Assembly: GCA_905214925.1 (NCBI GenBank)
Contig: CAJMOB010000001.1
Coordinates: 186,001-250,000 of the forward strand
Reading direction: 5' to 3'
Length of the DNA: 64,000 nt
DNA from: Scybalomonas sp905214925
GTDB taxonomy: Bacteria; Bacillota; Clostridia; Lachnospirales; Lachnospiraceae
Below, in pieces: positions 36,087-45,867 of the stretch; position 1 is the first letter of the stretch, and each line of letters opens with the position of its first letter. A program made the position numbers and the translations under genes. The notes under the pieces are model-generated. The model searched no databases. It saw only the letters and a list, made by a program, of their open reading frames with translations, and had not been told where the DNA came from.

Positions 36087-37310
36087 TTAATATAAATATA
36101 AGTGTTTTGGCACTCCATTTTCATAGACAATGCTTGGTTCTCCTTGAATTAACGGATACATATAATCCCATAATTCTTTTGTAATATCGTTGCCTTCTTT
36201 ATTGATCCATTCTCTTGGAACTTTCTTTTCTTTATTGGCTACTTCGGAAACTGGAATACTATCAAAAATCACTTCATATGGTTCATTTGCAATACGCTTT
36301 AATACCGCCATAACTCCTGTCTCTCCATCTAACGCACACTGACAAGCCTTCATACCAAGCATCTTACTTTCTTCAATGTCCGTAGCGCTGGCGATATGAG
36401 CACCACAACGTTGCATTAAATTCAATTCAACAGAACGGACTTTACATCCTAATCGTTCTCTTACAATCGTTTCTAGTACGCTTCCTGCTCCTGAAATAAT
36501 CGCATGTCCAAAGGCATCTTTTGCCCCTGCTTGTACATGTTCGGATAAATACATACCATTTTTGTCTTTAATTCCTTCACTAATAGCCACTACGATATCT
36601 GGGTGATCTTCCATTTTCTTTTTCACGTCTTCAATAAATTGATCCACGCTAAAATCTGGCTCACATAAATAGATAAGGTCTGGTCCTTTTCCTCCTGCCA
36701 CTCTTGCAAGAGCAGAAGCAGCCGTTAACCAGCCTGCATTTCTTCCCATGACTTCCACAATTGTCACTGCCTTTGTATCATAGACATGGCAATCTCTTTC
36801 TAGTTCTGCGAATGTAGTTGCAATATATTTTGCAGCAGAACCAAACCCAGGGCAATGATCAATTCCTACTAAATCATTGTCAATTGTTTTTGGCGCTCCA
36901 ACGATTTTAATATCGGTAATTCCATTTTTTTCACAATAAGCGGATAACTTATCTACCGTATCCATAGAATCATTTCCACCTGTATAAATGAAATATTTGA
37001 TATCGTATTTACGGAAAATATGAATAATTTTTTCAAACTGTTCTTTCTCTTTTTCTAAGTCTCCTAGCTTAAAGCGACAAGAACCAAGAGCTGCAGATGG
37101 TGTCTGGCAAAGACATCTTAAATCTTCCGCAGATTTTAATTTCTCATTTAAATCTACAAATTTCTCATGAAATACTCCTTGAATTCCATTGATTGCACCA
37201 TACACTTTATCTACTTTACCGCTCAAAAAAGCACATGTCATTACACCTGCAATTGTAGCATTGATTGCAGATGTAGGACCACCAGACTGTGCGACTAATA
37301 AATTATTCAT
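36087..37310 (-). CDS. pyrophosphate-dependent phosphofructokinase
   Basis: The 407-residue enzyme phosphorylates fructose 6-phosphate using pyrophosphate. The donor specificity is readable: GGNDS has Asp where ATP enzymes have Gly, and PKTIDND has Lys where ATP enzymes have Gly (PGTIDND). The length also fits the PPi-type clade. AAGGAG precedes the ATG. It lies 62 bp after dusB on the same strand. Pyrophosphate use saves ATP in anaerobic glycolysis. Confidence 0.9.
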   Translation of the reverse strand: MNNLLVAQSGGPTSAINATIAGVMTCAFLSGKVDKVYGAINGIQGVFHEKFVDLNEKLKSAEDLRCLCQTPSAALGSCRFKLGDLEKEKEQFEKIIHIFRKYDIKYFIYTGGNDSMDTVDKLSAYCEKNGITDIKIVGAPKTIDNDLVGIDHCPGFGSAAKYIATTFAELERDCHVYDTKAVTIVEVMGRNAGWLTAASALARVAGGKGPDLIYLCEPDFSVDQFIEDVKKKMEDHPDIVVAISEGIKDKNGMYLSEHVQAGAKDAFGHAIISGAGSVLETIVRERLGCKVRSVELNLMQRCGAHIASATDIEESKMLGMKACQCALDGETGVMAVLKRIANEPYEVIFDSIPVSEVANKEKKVPREWINKEGNDITKELWDYMYPLIQGEPSIVYENGVPKHLYLY

Positions 37311-37372
37311 TTTCTATCTCCTTTTTATCTTTCCATTGTTTCTTACTATTTTCTTTTGGCTATTACGAATCG

Positions 37373-38347
37373 TTATTCTCTTACGTGTTGATATTCTGTC
37401 ATTAATTGTTTTAATTGTTCTAATGTTTCCACTTGATTGACTAAATTCCGCAACTTAGAAGAAGCTGGATATCCTACCGTATACCAAGCTACATGTTTTC
37501 TCATTTCACGAATTCCAATATACTCGCCTTTAAATTGTACCATCATTTCTCCATGTCTCAATATCATAGCAACCACATCGGATAACTGTGGTTTTGGCAG
37601 CAATTCTTTCGTATCCATATAGTGTACAATTCGTTTAAAAAGCCATGGATTTCCTTTTGCCCCTCTTGCGATCATAATTCCATCGCATCCTGTTTCCTCA
37701 TAGAGACGCATAGCATCTTCTGGTTCAAAAACATCACCATTTCCAATGACTGGTATCTTAACTGCTTCTTTTACTTTTCGTATCATTTCCCAATCAGCAG
37801 TTCCTGAATAATACTGTTCTCTTGTTCTACCATGTACCGCAATGGCAGCTGCACCATTTGCCTCTGCTATTTGTGCCATTTCAACGGCATTTTGTGTCTC
37901 TTCTGTAAATCCTTTTCGTATCTTTACCGTAAGTGGTAAAGAAATAGAAGAAGAAACCGACTTAATAATTTTTCCTGCTAACTCTGGATTTTTCATAAGA
38001 GCAGAGCCTTCTCCGTTATTTACAATTTTTGGAACCGGGCAACCCATATTAATATCCACTGCATCAAAGCAACCTTTTTCTTCTAACTTCTTTGCCATCT
38101 CTCCCATAAGTTCTGGTTCGGAACCAAAGATTTGAACAGATACTGGGCGTTCTTTTTCATCGGTTGCTAATAAAGGCTCTGTATTTTTATTTCCATAGTA
38201 AAGTGCTTTTGCACTCACCATTTCTGTATAAAACATCTCACACCCTTGCTCTTTACAAAGCAAGCGAAATGGTAAGTCTGTCACACCTGCCATAGGCGCT
38301 AGAATAAGACCATGAGGAATCTCAATCTTACCAATTTTTAAACTCAT
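37373..38347 (-). CDS. dusB: tRNA-dihydrouridine synthase DusB
   Basis: The 324-residue flavoenzyme reduces uridines in tRNA. The TIM-barrel core shows APMAGVTDLPFRLLC, MGCPVPKIVNNGEGSALM with the catalytic Cys, KIRKGF and IMIARGAKGNPWLF. AGGAG precedes the ATG. It lies 13 bp behind a DUF6145-type gene and 62 bp ahead of the phosphofructokinase gene. Confidence 0.94.
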   Translation of the reverse strand: MSLKIGKIEIPHGLILAPMAGVTDLPFRLLCKEQGCEMFYTEMVSAKALYYGNKNTEPLLATDEKERPVSVQIFGSEPELMGEMAKKLEEKGCFDAVDINMGCPVPKIVNNGEGSALMKNPELAGKIIKSVSSSISLPLTVKIRKGFTEETQNAVEMAQIAEANGAAAIAVHGRTREQYYSGTADWEMIRKVKEAVKIPVIGNGDVFEPEDAMRLYEETGCDGIMIARGAKGNPWLFKRIVHYMDTKELLPKPQLSDVVAMILRHGEMMVQFKGEYIGIREMRKHVAWYTVGYPASSKLRNLVNQVETLEQLKQLMTEYQHVRE

Positions 38348-38360
38348 TTTCTACTCCTAT

Positions 38361-38696
38361 CTAATTTTCCTCCATTTTTTGTCCGAGGAAAAACACTTTA
38401 TAATAAAGCTCTAATTCTTCCCAAAGCTCTTGCTTTGTTCTTTGCAATTCTTTAATCTTTAATCCACTTCCGATTTCATCAAATGCAAAATCGTCATTTG
38501 GCTGTACAACAAAATCAAGATTTCCTTCTTCATCAAATTCCATTGTAAAAACACAGCTAATTTGAGAAGTGAAGATAACACAAGTAATCTTTAATTCATC
38601 TTGAATTTGTTGTGGTAACGCTGAAAATTGAGGATTAAAATAATATTTCTGCTCATAGGTGTTAGCACCACAAAGAACGACTTTTTCTCTTTCCAT
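38361..38696 (-). CDS. DUF6145-like protein
   Basis: The 111-residue acidic soluble protein, starting MEREKVVLCGANTYEQKYYF, resembles the DUF6145 family of Lachnospiraceae. Its function is unknown. It has no signal or membrane segment. AAAGG lies before the ATG, and dusB follows after 13 bp, so co-expression with tRNA modification is likely, although that does not define a role. Confidence 0.7.
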   Translation of the reverse strand: MEREKVVLCGANTYEQKYYFNPQFSALPQQIQDELKITCVIFTSQISCVFTMEFDEEGNLDFVVQPNDDFAFDEIGSGLKIKELQRTKQELWEELELYYKVFFLGQKMEEN

Positions 38697-39031
38697 TCTC
38701 TTTTCCTTTCTTATACTCTTTCTTTTGATACTCTTTTTCTATTTCTTCAATACGCTTTTCGCGCTTGTAATTGCTCTTTTTTGATTAACTAGCAAAAAAC
38801 CACTATCCATCATAACAGATAATTTTCATTCTCGCAACGAAAAAGCAAAATCCATTGGAATGGTAAATAATAAGAAACAACTTAAAAATAATTGCTATCA
38901 TAAAAAAAGCAAGAAAAAATGGTATCTCTTTTGTCCATTCTTTCTTGCTTTCTCATATAACATCATTGATTCTTGTCACTTTTTTATTTTTTATGAGGCA
39001 ATTTTTGCAAAACTTTTATGTATCACGATTC
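38697..39031. other. non-coding region between argF and the DUF6145-dusB unit
   Basis: This 335-bp stretch holds the argF terminator (38905-38951) and presumably the promoter of the DUF6145-dusB-PFK unit. I see no gene with a ribosome site in it. Confidence 0.5.
38905..38951 (-). terminator. argF terminator
   Basis: The arms AAGCAAGAAAAAATGG / CCATTCTTTCTTGCTT form the stem, and on the minus strand they run into seven Ts. Confidence 0.75.
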
Positions 39032-39970
39032 TTATTCTTCTCCTAATGTTGCAACCATTACCGCTTTGATCGTATGCATACGGTTTTCTGCCTCTTCAAA
39101 AATAATATCCGCATTGTCTTCAAATACGTCTTCTGTAATCTCATTTCCTTTTACAGCAGGTAGACAATGCATAACAACTGTCGTATCTTTTCCAGTCTTT
39201 TGAAGCAATTCTTTGTTTACTTGATATGGCTTTAATAAAGCGATTCTCTCTGCTGCCTTATCTTCTTCTCCCATAGAACACCACACATCGGTATAAATAG
39301 CATCAGCATCTTTTACCGCTTCTACATCTTCAGATAAGGTAATCGTTCCGCCTGACTGTTTTGCATACTCCTCACAAGTAGTAATGAGATCCTCTTTTGG
39401 CCATAAACTCTTTGGTGCAATCAATGTGAAGTGAAGTCCTAACTTAGCACATCCGATCATAAGAGAGTTTGCCATATTATTTCTTCCATCACCTGTATAT
39501 ACAAAATGCAATCCTTTTAAGTGACCATAATGCTCTTTTAATGTGAGCATATCCGCTAAAATCTGTGTTGGATGATAATCATCGGTAAGTCCATTCCATA
39601 CAGGAACTCCGCTATATTTTGCTAATTTTTCCACATTTTCATGTTTAAATCCACGAAATTCAATTCCATCAAACATTCTTCCTAACACACGAGCGGTATC
39701 TTCTACCGACTCTTTATGTCCTAACTGAATATCATCTTTTCCAAGATATTCTGGATGCCCTCCTTCGTCAATACAGCCGATTGTAAACGCACATCTTGTA
39801 CGAGTAGATGGCTTTTCAAAAATAAGGGCAATATTTTTGCCTTTTAAACGATTCCCCGTAATCCCTTTTTTCTTATCCGCCTTTAACTGTCCTGCTAAAT
39901 CAATTAATCCCTCTATTTCTTCTGGTGTAAAATCTTTTAATGTCAAAAAACTTCTTCCTTTTAAATCCAT
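39032..39970 (-). CDS. argF: ornithine carbamoyltransferase ArgF
   Basis: The 312-residue enzyme makes citrulline from ornithine and carbamoyl phosphate in arginine synthesis. The carbamoyl-phosphate motif STRTR (in FEKPSTRTRCAF), HPTQILADMLT, and the ornithine motif HCLP (VMHCLPAVKGNEI) are all present. AAAAGGAGG supports the ATG at 39970 rather than a start eight codons upstream. It is a single gene with a strong promoter and ARG-box-like operators, away from other arg genes. Confidence 0.96.
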   Translation of the reverse strand: MDLKGRSFLTLKDFTPEEIEGLIDLAGQLKADKKKGITGNRLKGKNIALIFEKPSTRTRCAFTIGCIDEGGHPEYLGKDDIQLGHKESVEDTARVLGRMFDGIEFRGFKHENVEKLAKYSGVPVWNGLTDDYHPTQILADMLTLKEHYGHLKGLHFVYTGDGRNNMANSLMIGCAKLGLHFTLIAPKSLWPKEDLITTCEEYAKQSGGTITLSEDVEAVKDADAIYTDVWCSMGEEDKAAERIALLKPYQVNKELLQKTGKDTTVVMHCLPAVKGNEITEDVFEDNADIIFEEAENRMHTIKAVMVATLGEE

Positions 39971-39992
39971 AGTAAGAACCTCCTTTTGGCTC

Positions 39993-40021
39993 ATTATAAC
40001 AAGTTATTGTAGGAAAGTCAA
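39993..40021 (-). promoter_or_regulatory. argF promoter
   Basis: On the minus strand TTGACT (40016-40021) and TATAAT (39993-39998) are separated by exactly 17 bp, a near-consensus sigma-A promoter 23 bp before the start codon. Confidence 0.85.
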
Positions 40022-40037
40022 AAGATTTTTGCATATT

Positions 40038-40075
40038 TTTAAATTTTATACATATAATTTCATATTTTTATTCAT
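40038..40075 (-). promoter_or_regulatory. tandem ARG-box-like operators upstream of argF
   Basis: On the minus strand ATGAATAAAAATATGAA (40059-40075) closely matches the Bacillus ARG box (CATGAATAAAAATTCAAG as I recall it), and ATGTATAAAATTTAAA (40038-40053) is a second, weaker copy. Both lie upstream of the -35. ArgR/AhrC control is inferred. Confidence 0.6.
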
Positions 40076-40155
40076 TATTTCCATATCTATTTGCATATAT
40101 ACGGGTAATAATATGTATTTTAACACCAAAATATTCATTATATATTTTTCAATAA

Positions 40156-40893
40156 TTAAAGTCCATTTCCAACGCTGATGGAACAAGCATATACCTTCTC
40201 AATTGTTGTTTGTTCCAATAAAAGTGAACTACAAGCCTCCATGGTCGCTCCCGTTGTATAAATATCATCCACTAATAAAACGATATGGACTTCCTCTGGA
40301 ATATGTCCAATGGAAAATGCACTTTTTAAATTTTTATAGCGCTGTTTATGATCCAGTTCTTTTTGTGGTGTCGTATCCACAGTTCTCTCTAATCCTTTGC
40401 TAATACAAGGAATTTCCAACAATTCCCCAAGTTTCCTTCCAAGAATTTCGGCTTGATTATATCCTCTTTTTCTTCGCTTTTTCTTATGAACAGGGACGGG
40501 AATGATCCCATCGATTTGAAAACTCTTCCACAATGTTCCATATCGTTTTACAAGCTCTCTTACATACCAATCCGCATACTCTCTTTTATTGGCATATTTA
40601 AAGGCATAGATGGATTTTTTTACTTTGCTCTCATATCGAAGAAGTCCATAATTTCTAATAAAACTTCTTTTATGTAGTTGGCAATCTCTACAGTATTCTT
40701 TTGCCTCTTCTTCTATAGAAAAAGGCTTTCCACATTTCATACAAAATGGCTCTTCAAGATATGGAACTTCTTTTTCACAATCGCTACAAAGCAAGCGTCC
40801 ATATCCAGCAATCCTTTGACAGAGCGGACACTGTCTTGGATAAAGTAAATCCAATGCAATGGCATACACTTTTTTCTTTTTTTCTTCCCCCAT
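40156..40893 (-). CDS. ComF-family phosphoribosyltransferase-like protein
   Basis: The 245-residue protein has N-terminal zinc-finger cysteines (CPLCQR, CSDCE, CMKCGKPF, CRDCQLH) followed by a phosphoribosyltransferase fold with VLLVDDIYTTGATMEAC. ComF proteins take part in DNA uptake in competent bacteria. The gene starts 8 bp after recD2 on the same strand, so it may be co-expressed with that DNA helicase. Confidence 0.9.
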   Translation of the reverse strand: MGEEKKKKVYAIALDLLYPRQCPLCQRIAGYGRLLCSDCEKEVPYLEEPFCMKCGKPFSIEEEAKEYCRDCQLHKRSFIRNYGLLRYESKVKKSIYAFKYANKREYADWYVRELVKRYGTLWKSFQIDGIIPVPVHKKKRRKRGYNQAEILGRKLGELLEIPCISKGLERTVDTTPQKELDHKQRYKNLKSAFSIGHIPEEVHIVLLVDDIYTTGATMEACSSLLLEQTTIEKVYACSISVGNGL

Positions 40894-40901
40894 ATTTCCC
40901 C

Positions 40902-43145
40902 CTAATTTCCGATTGTTTCACAGTCCTCTTCCATTTTTTTTATTTCTTTTAGCTGATAAGCTAAACCGCTATACCGCAATTGCTCATTGACATTTTGGAT
41001 CATAAAGTCTACTGTACTTGGATTTCCAACCATCGTTACACATTGCTTGGCACGGGTAACTGCTGTATATAGCAGATTTCGATTAAACAATACTCTTGGA
41101 CCTGTCATCAGTGGAATTACAACGGCAGGATATTCACTTCCTTGAGACTTATGGATGGTTACCGCATAGGCAAGTTCTAATTCGTCTAACATAGAAAAGC
41201 TGTATTTGACTACTTTTACATCATCAAAGACCACTATAATTTCTTCTGCAAAAGAATTGATCTCTCGGATAATTCCAACGTCTCCATTGAACACACCAAC
41301 ACCAGTATCGAGAACAAAGCCTTTGCCATTTTTCACTTCCCATTCTAGCTTATAATTATTTTTAATCTGCATGACTTTATCCCCTTCTCGGAAGACTCCA
41401 AAATGCACTTCTCTTTCTCTTTTCTCTTCGGATGGCGGATTTAAATAAAGCTGTAAAATCTGATTTAACTTCTCAACGCCTAACTCCCCTTTTCTCATAG
41501 GAGTCAAGACTTGAATATCATACGGTGTAGCATCCACATAGTTTGGCAATTTGTCCCGCACAAGATAAATGACAACCCCAAGTATTTCTTGAATTGACAT
41601 TCGTTTTAAGAAAAAGAAATCACGACTTTTATTATCCAATTGAATGAGCTGTCCATGATTAATTCTATGGGCATTTACAACGATATCACTCTTTTCCGCC
41701 TGTCGAAAGATTTTATTTAATTCCACGACAGAAAAACATTTGGAAGCGATTAAGTCTTTTAACACGTTTCCAGGCCCTACCGACGGAAGCTGATTTCCAT
41801 CTCCTACGAGCACAAGCCTTGTTCCTGGTACAATCGCCAACAACAGTGCATGCATTAAACTTAAATCCACCATGGACATTTCATCGATAATAATAACATC
41901 TGTCTCTAATGGATTTTGTTCATTTTTTTCAAATTTAAACCGAGAACCGCCTTCTAAATCTCCATTAAGCTCTAACAAACGGTGAATCGTCTTTGCTTCA
42001 CATCCTGTCGCCTCTGCCATTCTCTTTGCGGCCCTTCCTGTTGGGGCTGCCAACATAATATCAAGCCCTTCTCCTTCAAAGTATTGAATAATAGCATTAA
42101 TGGTCGTCGTCTTTCCTGTTCCAGGACCTCCAGTTACAATAAGAACCCCATTTTTTGCCCCTGTTCGAATGGCATCTTTTTGAAGTTCATCATATACAAT
42201 ATTTTGACTTTGTTCCATTCGAAGGAGACTTTGTTCTAACTCTTCATCGGTAACTTCATATTTTACATCCAGATCTAACATTCGCTTTGCCGTATTCAGC
42301 TCCGTATAATACATAGGATTTGTATAGACCATATCACGCTCTTCTATATTTTTAATAATCAGTTTTCGCTCTAATACAAGTTCCATAAGCTTCGGTTCTA
42401 GCACTTCTGCTCCGACTCCAAGCAATTCAGCCCCTCGAATTAAAAGGCGCTCTCTTGGAAAAGACACATGACCACTATACCCTGCCTGTTGCATTGTGTA
42501 TAAAATGCCCGATTTAATTCGAAAATCAGATTCGGTTCCAATTCCCACTTTCGCCGCAATTTCATCTGCGATTTTAAACCCAATTCCTGAGATATCATCT
42601 GCCATTTTATAAGGGTTTGTCTTAATCACATCATAAAGTCGATCCCCATATTCATTAAAAATTTTCACCGCATAATTGGTTGCAATGCCATATTGGGATA
42701 AAAAAATCATCGCTTGTCTCATCGCTTGCTTCTCATGAAACTGTACAGCAATTTCTTGTGCCATTCGTTCAGAAATTCCTTTAATCTCAATGAGTCGCTC
42801 TGGCTCTTCTTCTATTACACGAAACGTATCCATCTTAAACTTTTTCACGACTCGTTTTGCCAGAACAGGACCCATTCCCTTGATAGCACCAGAACCTAAA
42901 TATCGCTCCATATCTTTCATACCTTCTGGAGCTCTCACCTCATATTTTTCCACTTTAAACTGCGGTCCATGAACAGGATGATCGACGTATCCGCCTTCTA
43001 ATCTTAAATATTCTCCTTCATTAATATAATTAAAATTTCCAACGCAAGTCTCCTCATCTGCCACTGTCTCCAACGTTAAAACAGTGTATCCATTTTCTTC
43101 ATTTCGAAATCGGATATGTCCAACATATCCCTCCAATATTTCCAT
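40902..43145 (-). CDS. recD2: ATP-dependent RecD2-like DNA helicase
   Basis: The 747-residue SF1B helicase has an N-terminal OB-like and helix-hairpin-helix region (GSGAIKGMGPVLAKRVV, GIGFKIADEIA), Walker A GGPGTGKTTTINA, Walker B IIDEMSMVD, GDGNQLPSVGPG, and the C-terminal motif AVTIHKSQGSEYPAVV. The length suits RecD2 of bacteria lacking RecBCD. AAAGGGG precedes the ATG. comF follows after 8 bp. Confidence 0.93.
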   Translation of the reverse strand: MEILEGYVGHIRFRNEENGYTVLTLETVADEETCVGNFNYINEGEYLRLEGGYVDHPVHGPQFKVEKYEVRAPEGMKDMERYLGSGAIKGMGPVLAKRVVKKFKMDTFRVIEEEPERLIEIKGISERMAQEIAVQFHEKQAMRQAMIFLSQYGIATNYAVKIFNEYGDRLYDVIKTNPYKMADDISGIGFKIADEIAAKVGIGTESDFRIKSGILYTMQQAGYSGHVSFPRERLLIRGAELLGVGAEVLEPKLMELVLERKLIIKNIEERDMVYTNPMYYTELNTAKRMLDLDVKYEVTDEELEQSLLRMEQSQNIVYDELQKDAIRTGAKNGVLIVTGGPGTGKTTTINAIIQYFEGEGLDIMLAAPTGRAAKRMAEATGCEAKTIHRLLELNGDLEGGSRFKFEKNEQNPLETDVIIIDEMSMVDLSLMHALLLAIVPGTRLVLVGDGNQLPSVGPGNVLKDLIASKCFSVVELNKIFRQAEKSDIVVNAHRINHGQLIQLDNKSRDFFFLKRMSIQEILGVVIYLVRDKLPNYVDATPYDIQVLTPMRKGELGVEKLNQILQLYLNPPSEEKREREVHFGVFREGDKVMQIKNNYKLEWEVKNGKGFVLDTGVGVFNGDVGIIREINSFAEEIIVVFDDVKVVKYSFSMLDELELAYAVTIHKSQGSEYPAVVIPLMTGPRVLFNRNLLYTAVTRAKQCVTMVGNPSTVDFMIQNVNEQLRYSGLAYQLKEIKKMEEDCETIGN

Positions 43146-43286
43146 TCGAATCCCCTTTCTTTTTTTCTTCTTTTATATTTTTTCCTGATTTTATACCACT
43201 CAGGAGTCCTGTTTCCTTTTACTGATTTTTTTGCTTATTCTTTATATCGTACTCCTATTTCCTATCGAAAGTCAATGACAGAATGG

Positions 43287-43361
43287 TACAACAATGTATG
43301 CTTTGCACGCTCTTTTCAACTTCAAGTTCCTTCTATCTAGGAAATGCGGTCCCCTATAACC
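43287..43361. repeat. dispersed repeat family B, copy 1
   Basis: The segment around ATGTATGCTTTGCACGCTCT and its continuation CAACTTCAAGT...CTTCTA match copy 2 at 46441; the end CCTATAACCAAAAAA matches all copies. It lies just beyond the mreB terminator. Confidence 0.6.
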
Positions 43362-43404
43362 AAAAAAGGAACCATTGCATAACATAAGCAATCGTCCCTT
43401 TTTA
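43362..43404 (-). terminator. mreB terminator
   Basis: The stem AAAAAGGAACCATTGC / GCAATCGTCCCTTTTT, with two mismatches, has a T-run on either strand. Confidence 0.75.
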
Positions 43405-43414
43405 CTCTCTTTAT

Positions 43415-44401
43415 TTATTTATCACTTAAGTATTCCACATATTGACCTGTACCAATGGCTACCGCTGTCAATGGTTCGTCTGCTGTCATTGTATTAATAC
43501 CTGTTTTTTCTTCAATTAATTCTTCTAAACCATGAAGTAATGCACCACCACCTGTTAATACAATACCTCTATCAGAAATATCGGCAGCTAATTCTGGTGG
43601 AGTTTTTTCAAGAACACTGTGTACCGCTTCTACGATCTGAGTCGCAGCTTCACGAAGCGCTTCTTCTGTTTCTTCTGATGTAACAGTGATTGTTTTTGGA
43701 AGACCTGTTACAAGATTACGTCCACGGACATCCATAGAAGAAACCTCTGGGCGTTTATATACCGTACCAATTGTAATTTTAATGTCTTCTGCTGTTCTTT
43801 CACCGATTAATAAATTATGCTTTTTACGCATATAACGAATAATTGCTTCATCAAAATCATCACCTGCAATTTTGATAGAAGTGCTTACAACTGTTCCGCC
43901 AAGAGAAATAACTGCAATATCAGAAGTACCACCACCGATATCAACGATCATATTTCCAACTGGTTTTGCAATTTCAATCCCTGCACCAATAGCTGCTGCA
44001 ATTGGCTCTTCGATGATAACAACGTCTCTTGCGCCCGCTTCTCTTGTTGCATCATCAACCGCTTTTTTCTCAACTTCTGTCGCTCCACTTGGGACACAGA
44101 CAGCAACTCTTGGTCGTTTGGAGAAGAACGATTTCCCAACCGCTTTTTGGATAAAGTATTTGATCATTTTTTCTGTTACTGTATAATCAGAAATAACACC
44201 TTGTCTTAATGGACGAACTGCCACGATGTTTCCTGGTGTTCTACCAAGCATTAAACGTGCTTCTTCTCCAATTGCTTTAATTTTATTTGTTTTTCTATCA
44301 AAAGCCACTACGGATGGCTCTTTTAAAACAACACCTTTGCCTTTTACATATACTAAGACACTTGCTGTTCCCAAATCGATTCCAATATCTGTACTTGCCA
44401 T
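43415..44401 (-). CDS. mreB: rod-shape-determining protein MreB/Mbl
   Basis: The 328-residue actin homologue guides peptidoglycan synthesis along the cell wall. The phosphate-binding motifs are DLGTASVLVYVKGKG and DIGGGTSDIAVISLGGTVV; the adenosine motif is GIVLTGGGALLHGL. AAAGGGG precedes the ATG. No mreC or mreD lies downstream; the gene is a monocistron with its own terminator, which is more typical of an Mbl or MreBH paralogue than of the mreBCD operon. The choice among these cannot be made from this sequence. Confidence 0.92.
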   Translation of the reverse strand: MASTDIGIDLGTASVLVYVKGKGVVLKEPSVVAFDRKTNKIKAIGEEARLMLGRTPGNIVAVRPLRQGVISDYTVTEKMIKYFIQKAVGKSFFSKRPRVAVCVPSGATEVEKKAVDDATREAGARDVVIIEEPIAAAIGAGIEIAKPVGNMIVDIGGGTSDIAVISLGGTVVSTSIKIAGDDFDEAIIRYMRKKHNLLIGERTAEDIKITIGTVYKRPEVSSMDVRGRNLVTGLPKTITVTSEETEEALREAATQIVEAVHSVLEKTPPELAADISDRGIVLTGGGALLHGLEELIEEKTGINTMTADEPLTAVAIGTGQYVEYLSDK

Positions 44402-44907
44402 TTTTGTCCCCTTTCGTTCATCTGCTCTCTTTTTAACTTTATTGTTTCCATAGTTTTATAATTTATCAGATTTCCCACCGAATGTTTCAAAATCGTTTCC
44501 TATATAATTATATACATTCTAACGTAATTTGCAATGAGAAGTTTTCATTTTTCTACAATTTTCCTACTTTTCTAGCAAATAATGAAAATCAAGAATATTA
44601 CTTCTCCTTTTTTGTTGATTTTTCTAGTACTTTTTTAACTCTCCCTTAGGAAAAACGATTTATTTCTATTATACTTGTTTTTTCTACTTCTGACAACAGG
44701 CTTGATTCTTACATTTTCTTTTCAATTTGTTACCCTTTTCCAGTTGAAAAATAGCATCCTCATTATAAATAATAGCTTTAAATTTTACAAAAAAACTGCC
44801 ATACAAAAATTTGCACGGCAGTTTTTTATCGATTATTCAATTCATTTCTTTTTAAATAAAAATGCGTGTACTTCTGTTTGACTTATGCCTTCCACGCAAA
44901 CTAAAAT
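44402..44907. other. non-coding region between mreB and the AEC gene
   Basis: The 506-bp AT-rich gap holds the mreB promoter region and the hairpin at 44790-44827. Short frames exist but lack ribosome sites and protein-like composition. Confidence 0.5.
44790..44827 (-). terminator. terminator after the AEC transporter
   Basis: The arms AAAAAACTGCC / GGCAGTTTTTT enclose a 16-base loop, with T-runs on both strands. Confidence 0.8.
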
Positions 44908-45867
44908 TTAAAATAGCATTGTAATTGCTGGAATTGTAATGATAGATACTAACGTAGTAATAAATACCCCTTTCGCAGCTTTTACATCATCTTGACCATA
45001 CTGTTTTGAAAACATAACAGTTGTTGCCGCTACTGGCATTGCTGATACAATAACAGTAATCGCTAAAATCATTGGATCTGTAATGAAATTACGAAATACT
45101 AACCAAATAAGCACTGGTGCTGCCCCTTGTTTCAAAATCGTATATGGATAAAGACGATATTCACTAAATACTTCTCTTAATGGTACCGTTGCAAGAGAAG
45201 AACCGATTACGATCATAGCAAGTGGTGTTGTCATACTTCCAACTGTGCTACAAGTAGTGGAAATAATATCTGGAACTGGAATCTTAAAGGAGAAGAGTAA
45301 AATAGCAACAATCGCTGCAATAATTCCTGGATTTAATAATGATTTCACAGAAACTGCACCCTTTCCAGATTTTCCTGACATTAACACTACCCCAAATGTA
45401 AATACGAATAAATTAAATGTTAAGTTGAAGATTGCTGTAAAAAATACTCCTGTTTCCCCATAAATAGCATTGACCACTGGAAATCCCATAAATGCAACAT
45501 TAGAAAATGTTGTCATAAAAATATATAATCTCTTATCCTGTTGTGGTACTCTTGTAATAAAATTAAGAGCAACTCCAATCACAGGAAAAATAATGTACAT
45601 TACAATGGATAATAAAAATACCATAAAGATATCTTTCATTGTTCCTTCTGGTTTTGCTGTCATAACAGATGCTAATACCATTGCTGGACAAGTGATCTTT
45701 ACAACCATTGCAGATAGTCCACTTGACATTTCTGGTGACACAATCTTCCACTTAGATGCTCCATATCCAAGAGCAATCATTAAAAATAAACACATCATTT
45801 GGTTAAACACTACAATTACACTTTCGCCCACGTCGCTTTGCCTCACTTTCTTTGTGACCTGATTCAT
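44908..45867 (-). CDS. AEC-family transporter
   Basis: The integral membrane protein of about 300-319 residues belongs to the auxin-efflux-carrier family. There are about ten membrane spans in two blocks, with FMTTFSNVAFMGFPVVNAIYG, and DVKAAKGVFITTLVSIITIP near the end. Family members export organic acids such as malate or amino acids. The first roughly 20 residues are unusually polar for the family and the ATG at 45867 has no ribosome site. A GTG at 45831, preceded by GAGG, may be the true start. It is a single-gene unit. Confidence 0.85.
   Translation of the reverse strand: MNQVTKKVRQSDVGESVIVVFNQMMCLFLMIALGYGASKWKIVSPEMSSGLSAMVVKITCPAMVLASVMTAKPEGTMKDIFMVFLLSIVMYIIFPVIGVALNFITRVPQQDKRLYIFMTTFSNVAFMGFPVVNAIYGETGVFFTAIFNLTFNLFVFTFGVVLMSGKSGKGAVSVKSLLNPGIIAAIVAILLFSFKIPVPDIISTTCSTVGSMTTPLAMIVIGSSLATVPLREVFSEYRLYPYTILKQGAAPVLIWLVFRNFITDPMILAITVIVSAMPVAATTVMFSKQYGQDDVKAAKGVFITTLVSIITIPAITMLF

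Noticed and set aside
43817..44209. Plus-strand open frame of 130 codons inside mreB
   Set aside because: Antisense shadow of a conserved gene with implausible Cys/Asn-rich composition.
44675..44881. Small plus-strand membrane-like ORF in the mreB-AEC gap
   Set aside because: Phe/Leu-rich because of AT-rich DNA, no ribosome site, and it overlaps the AEC terminator.
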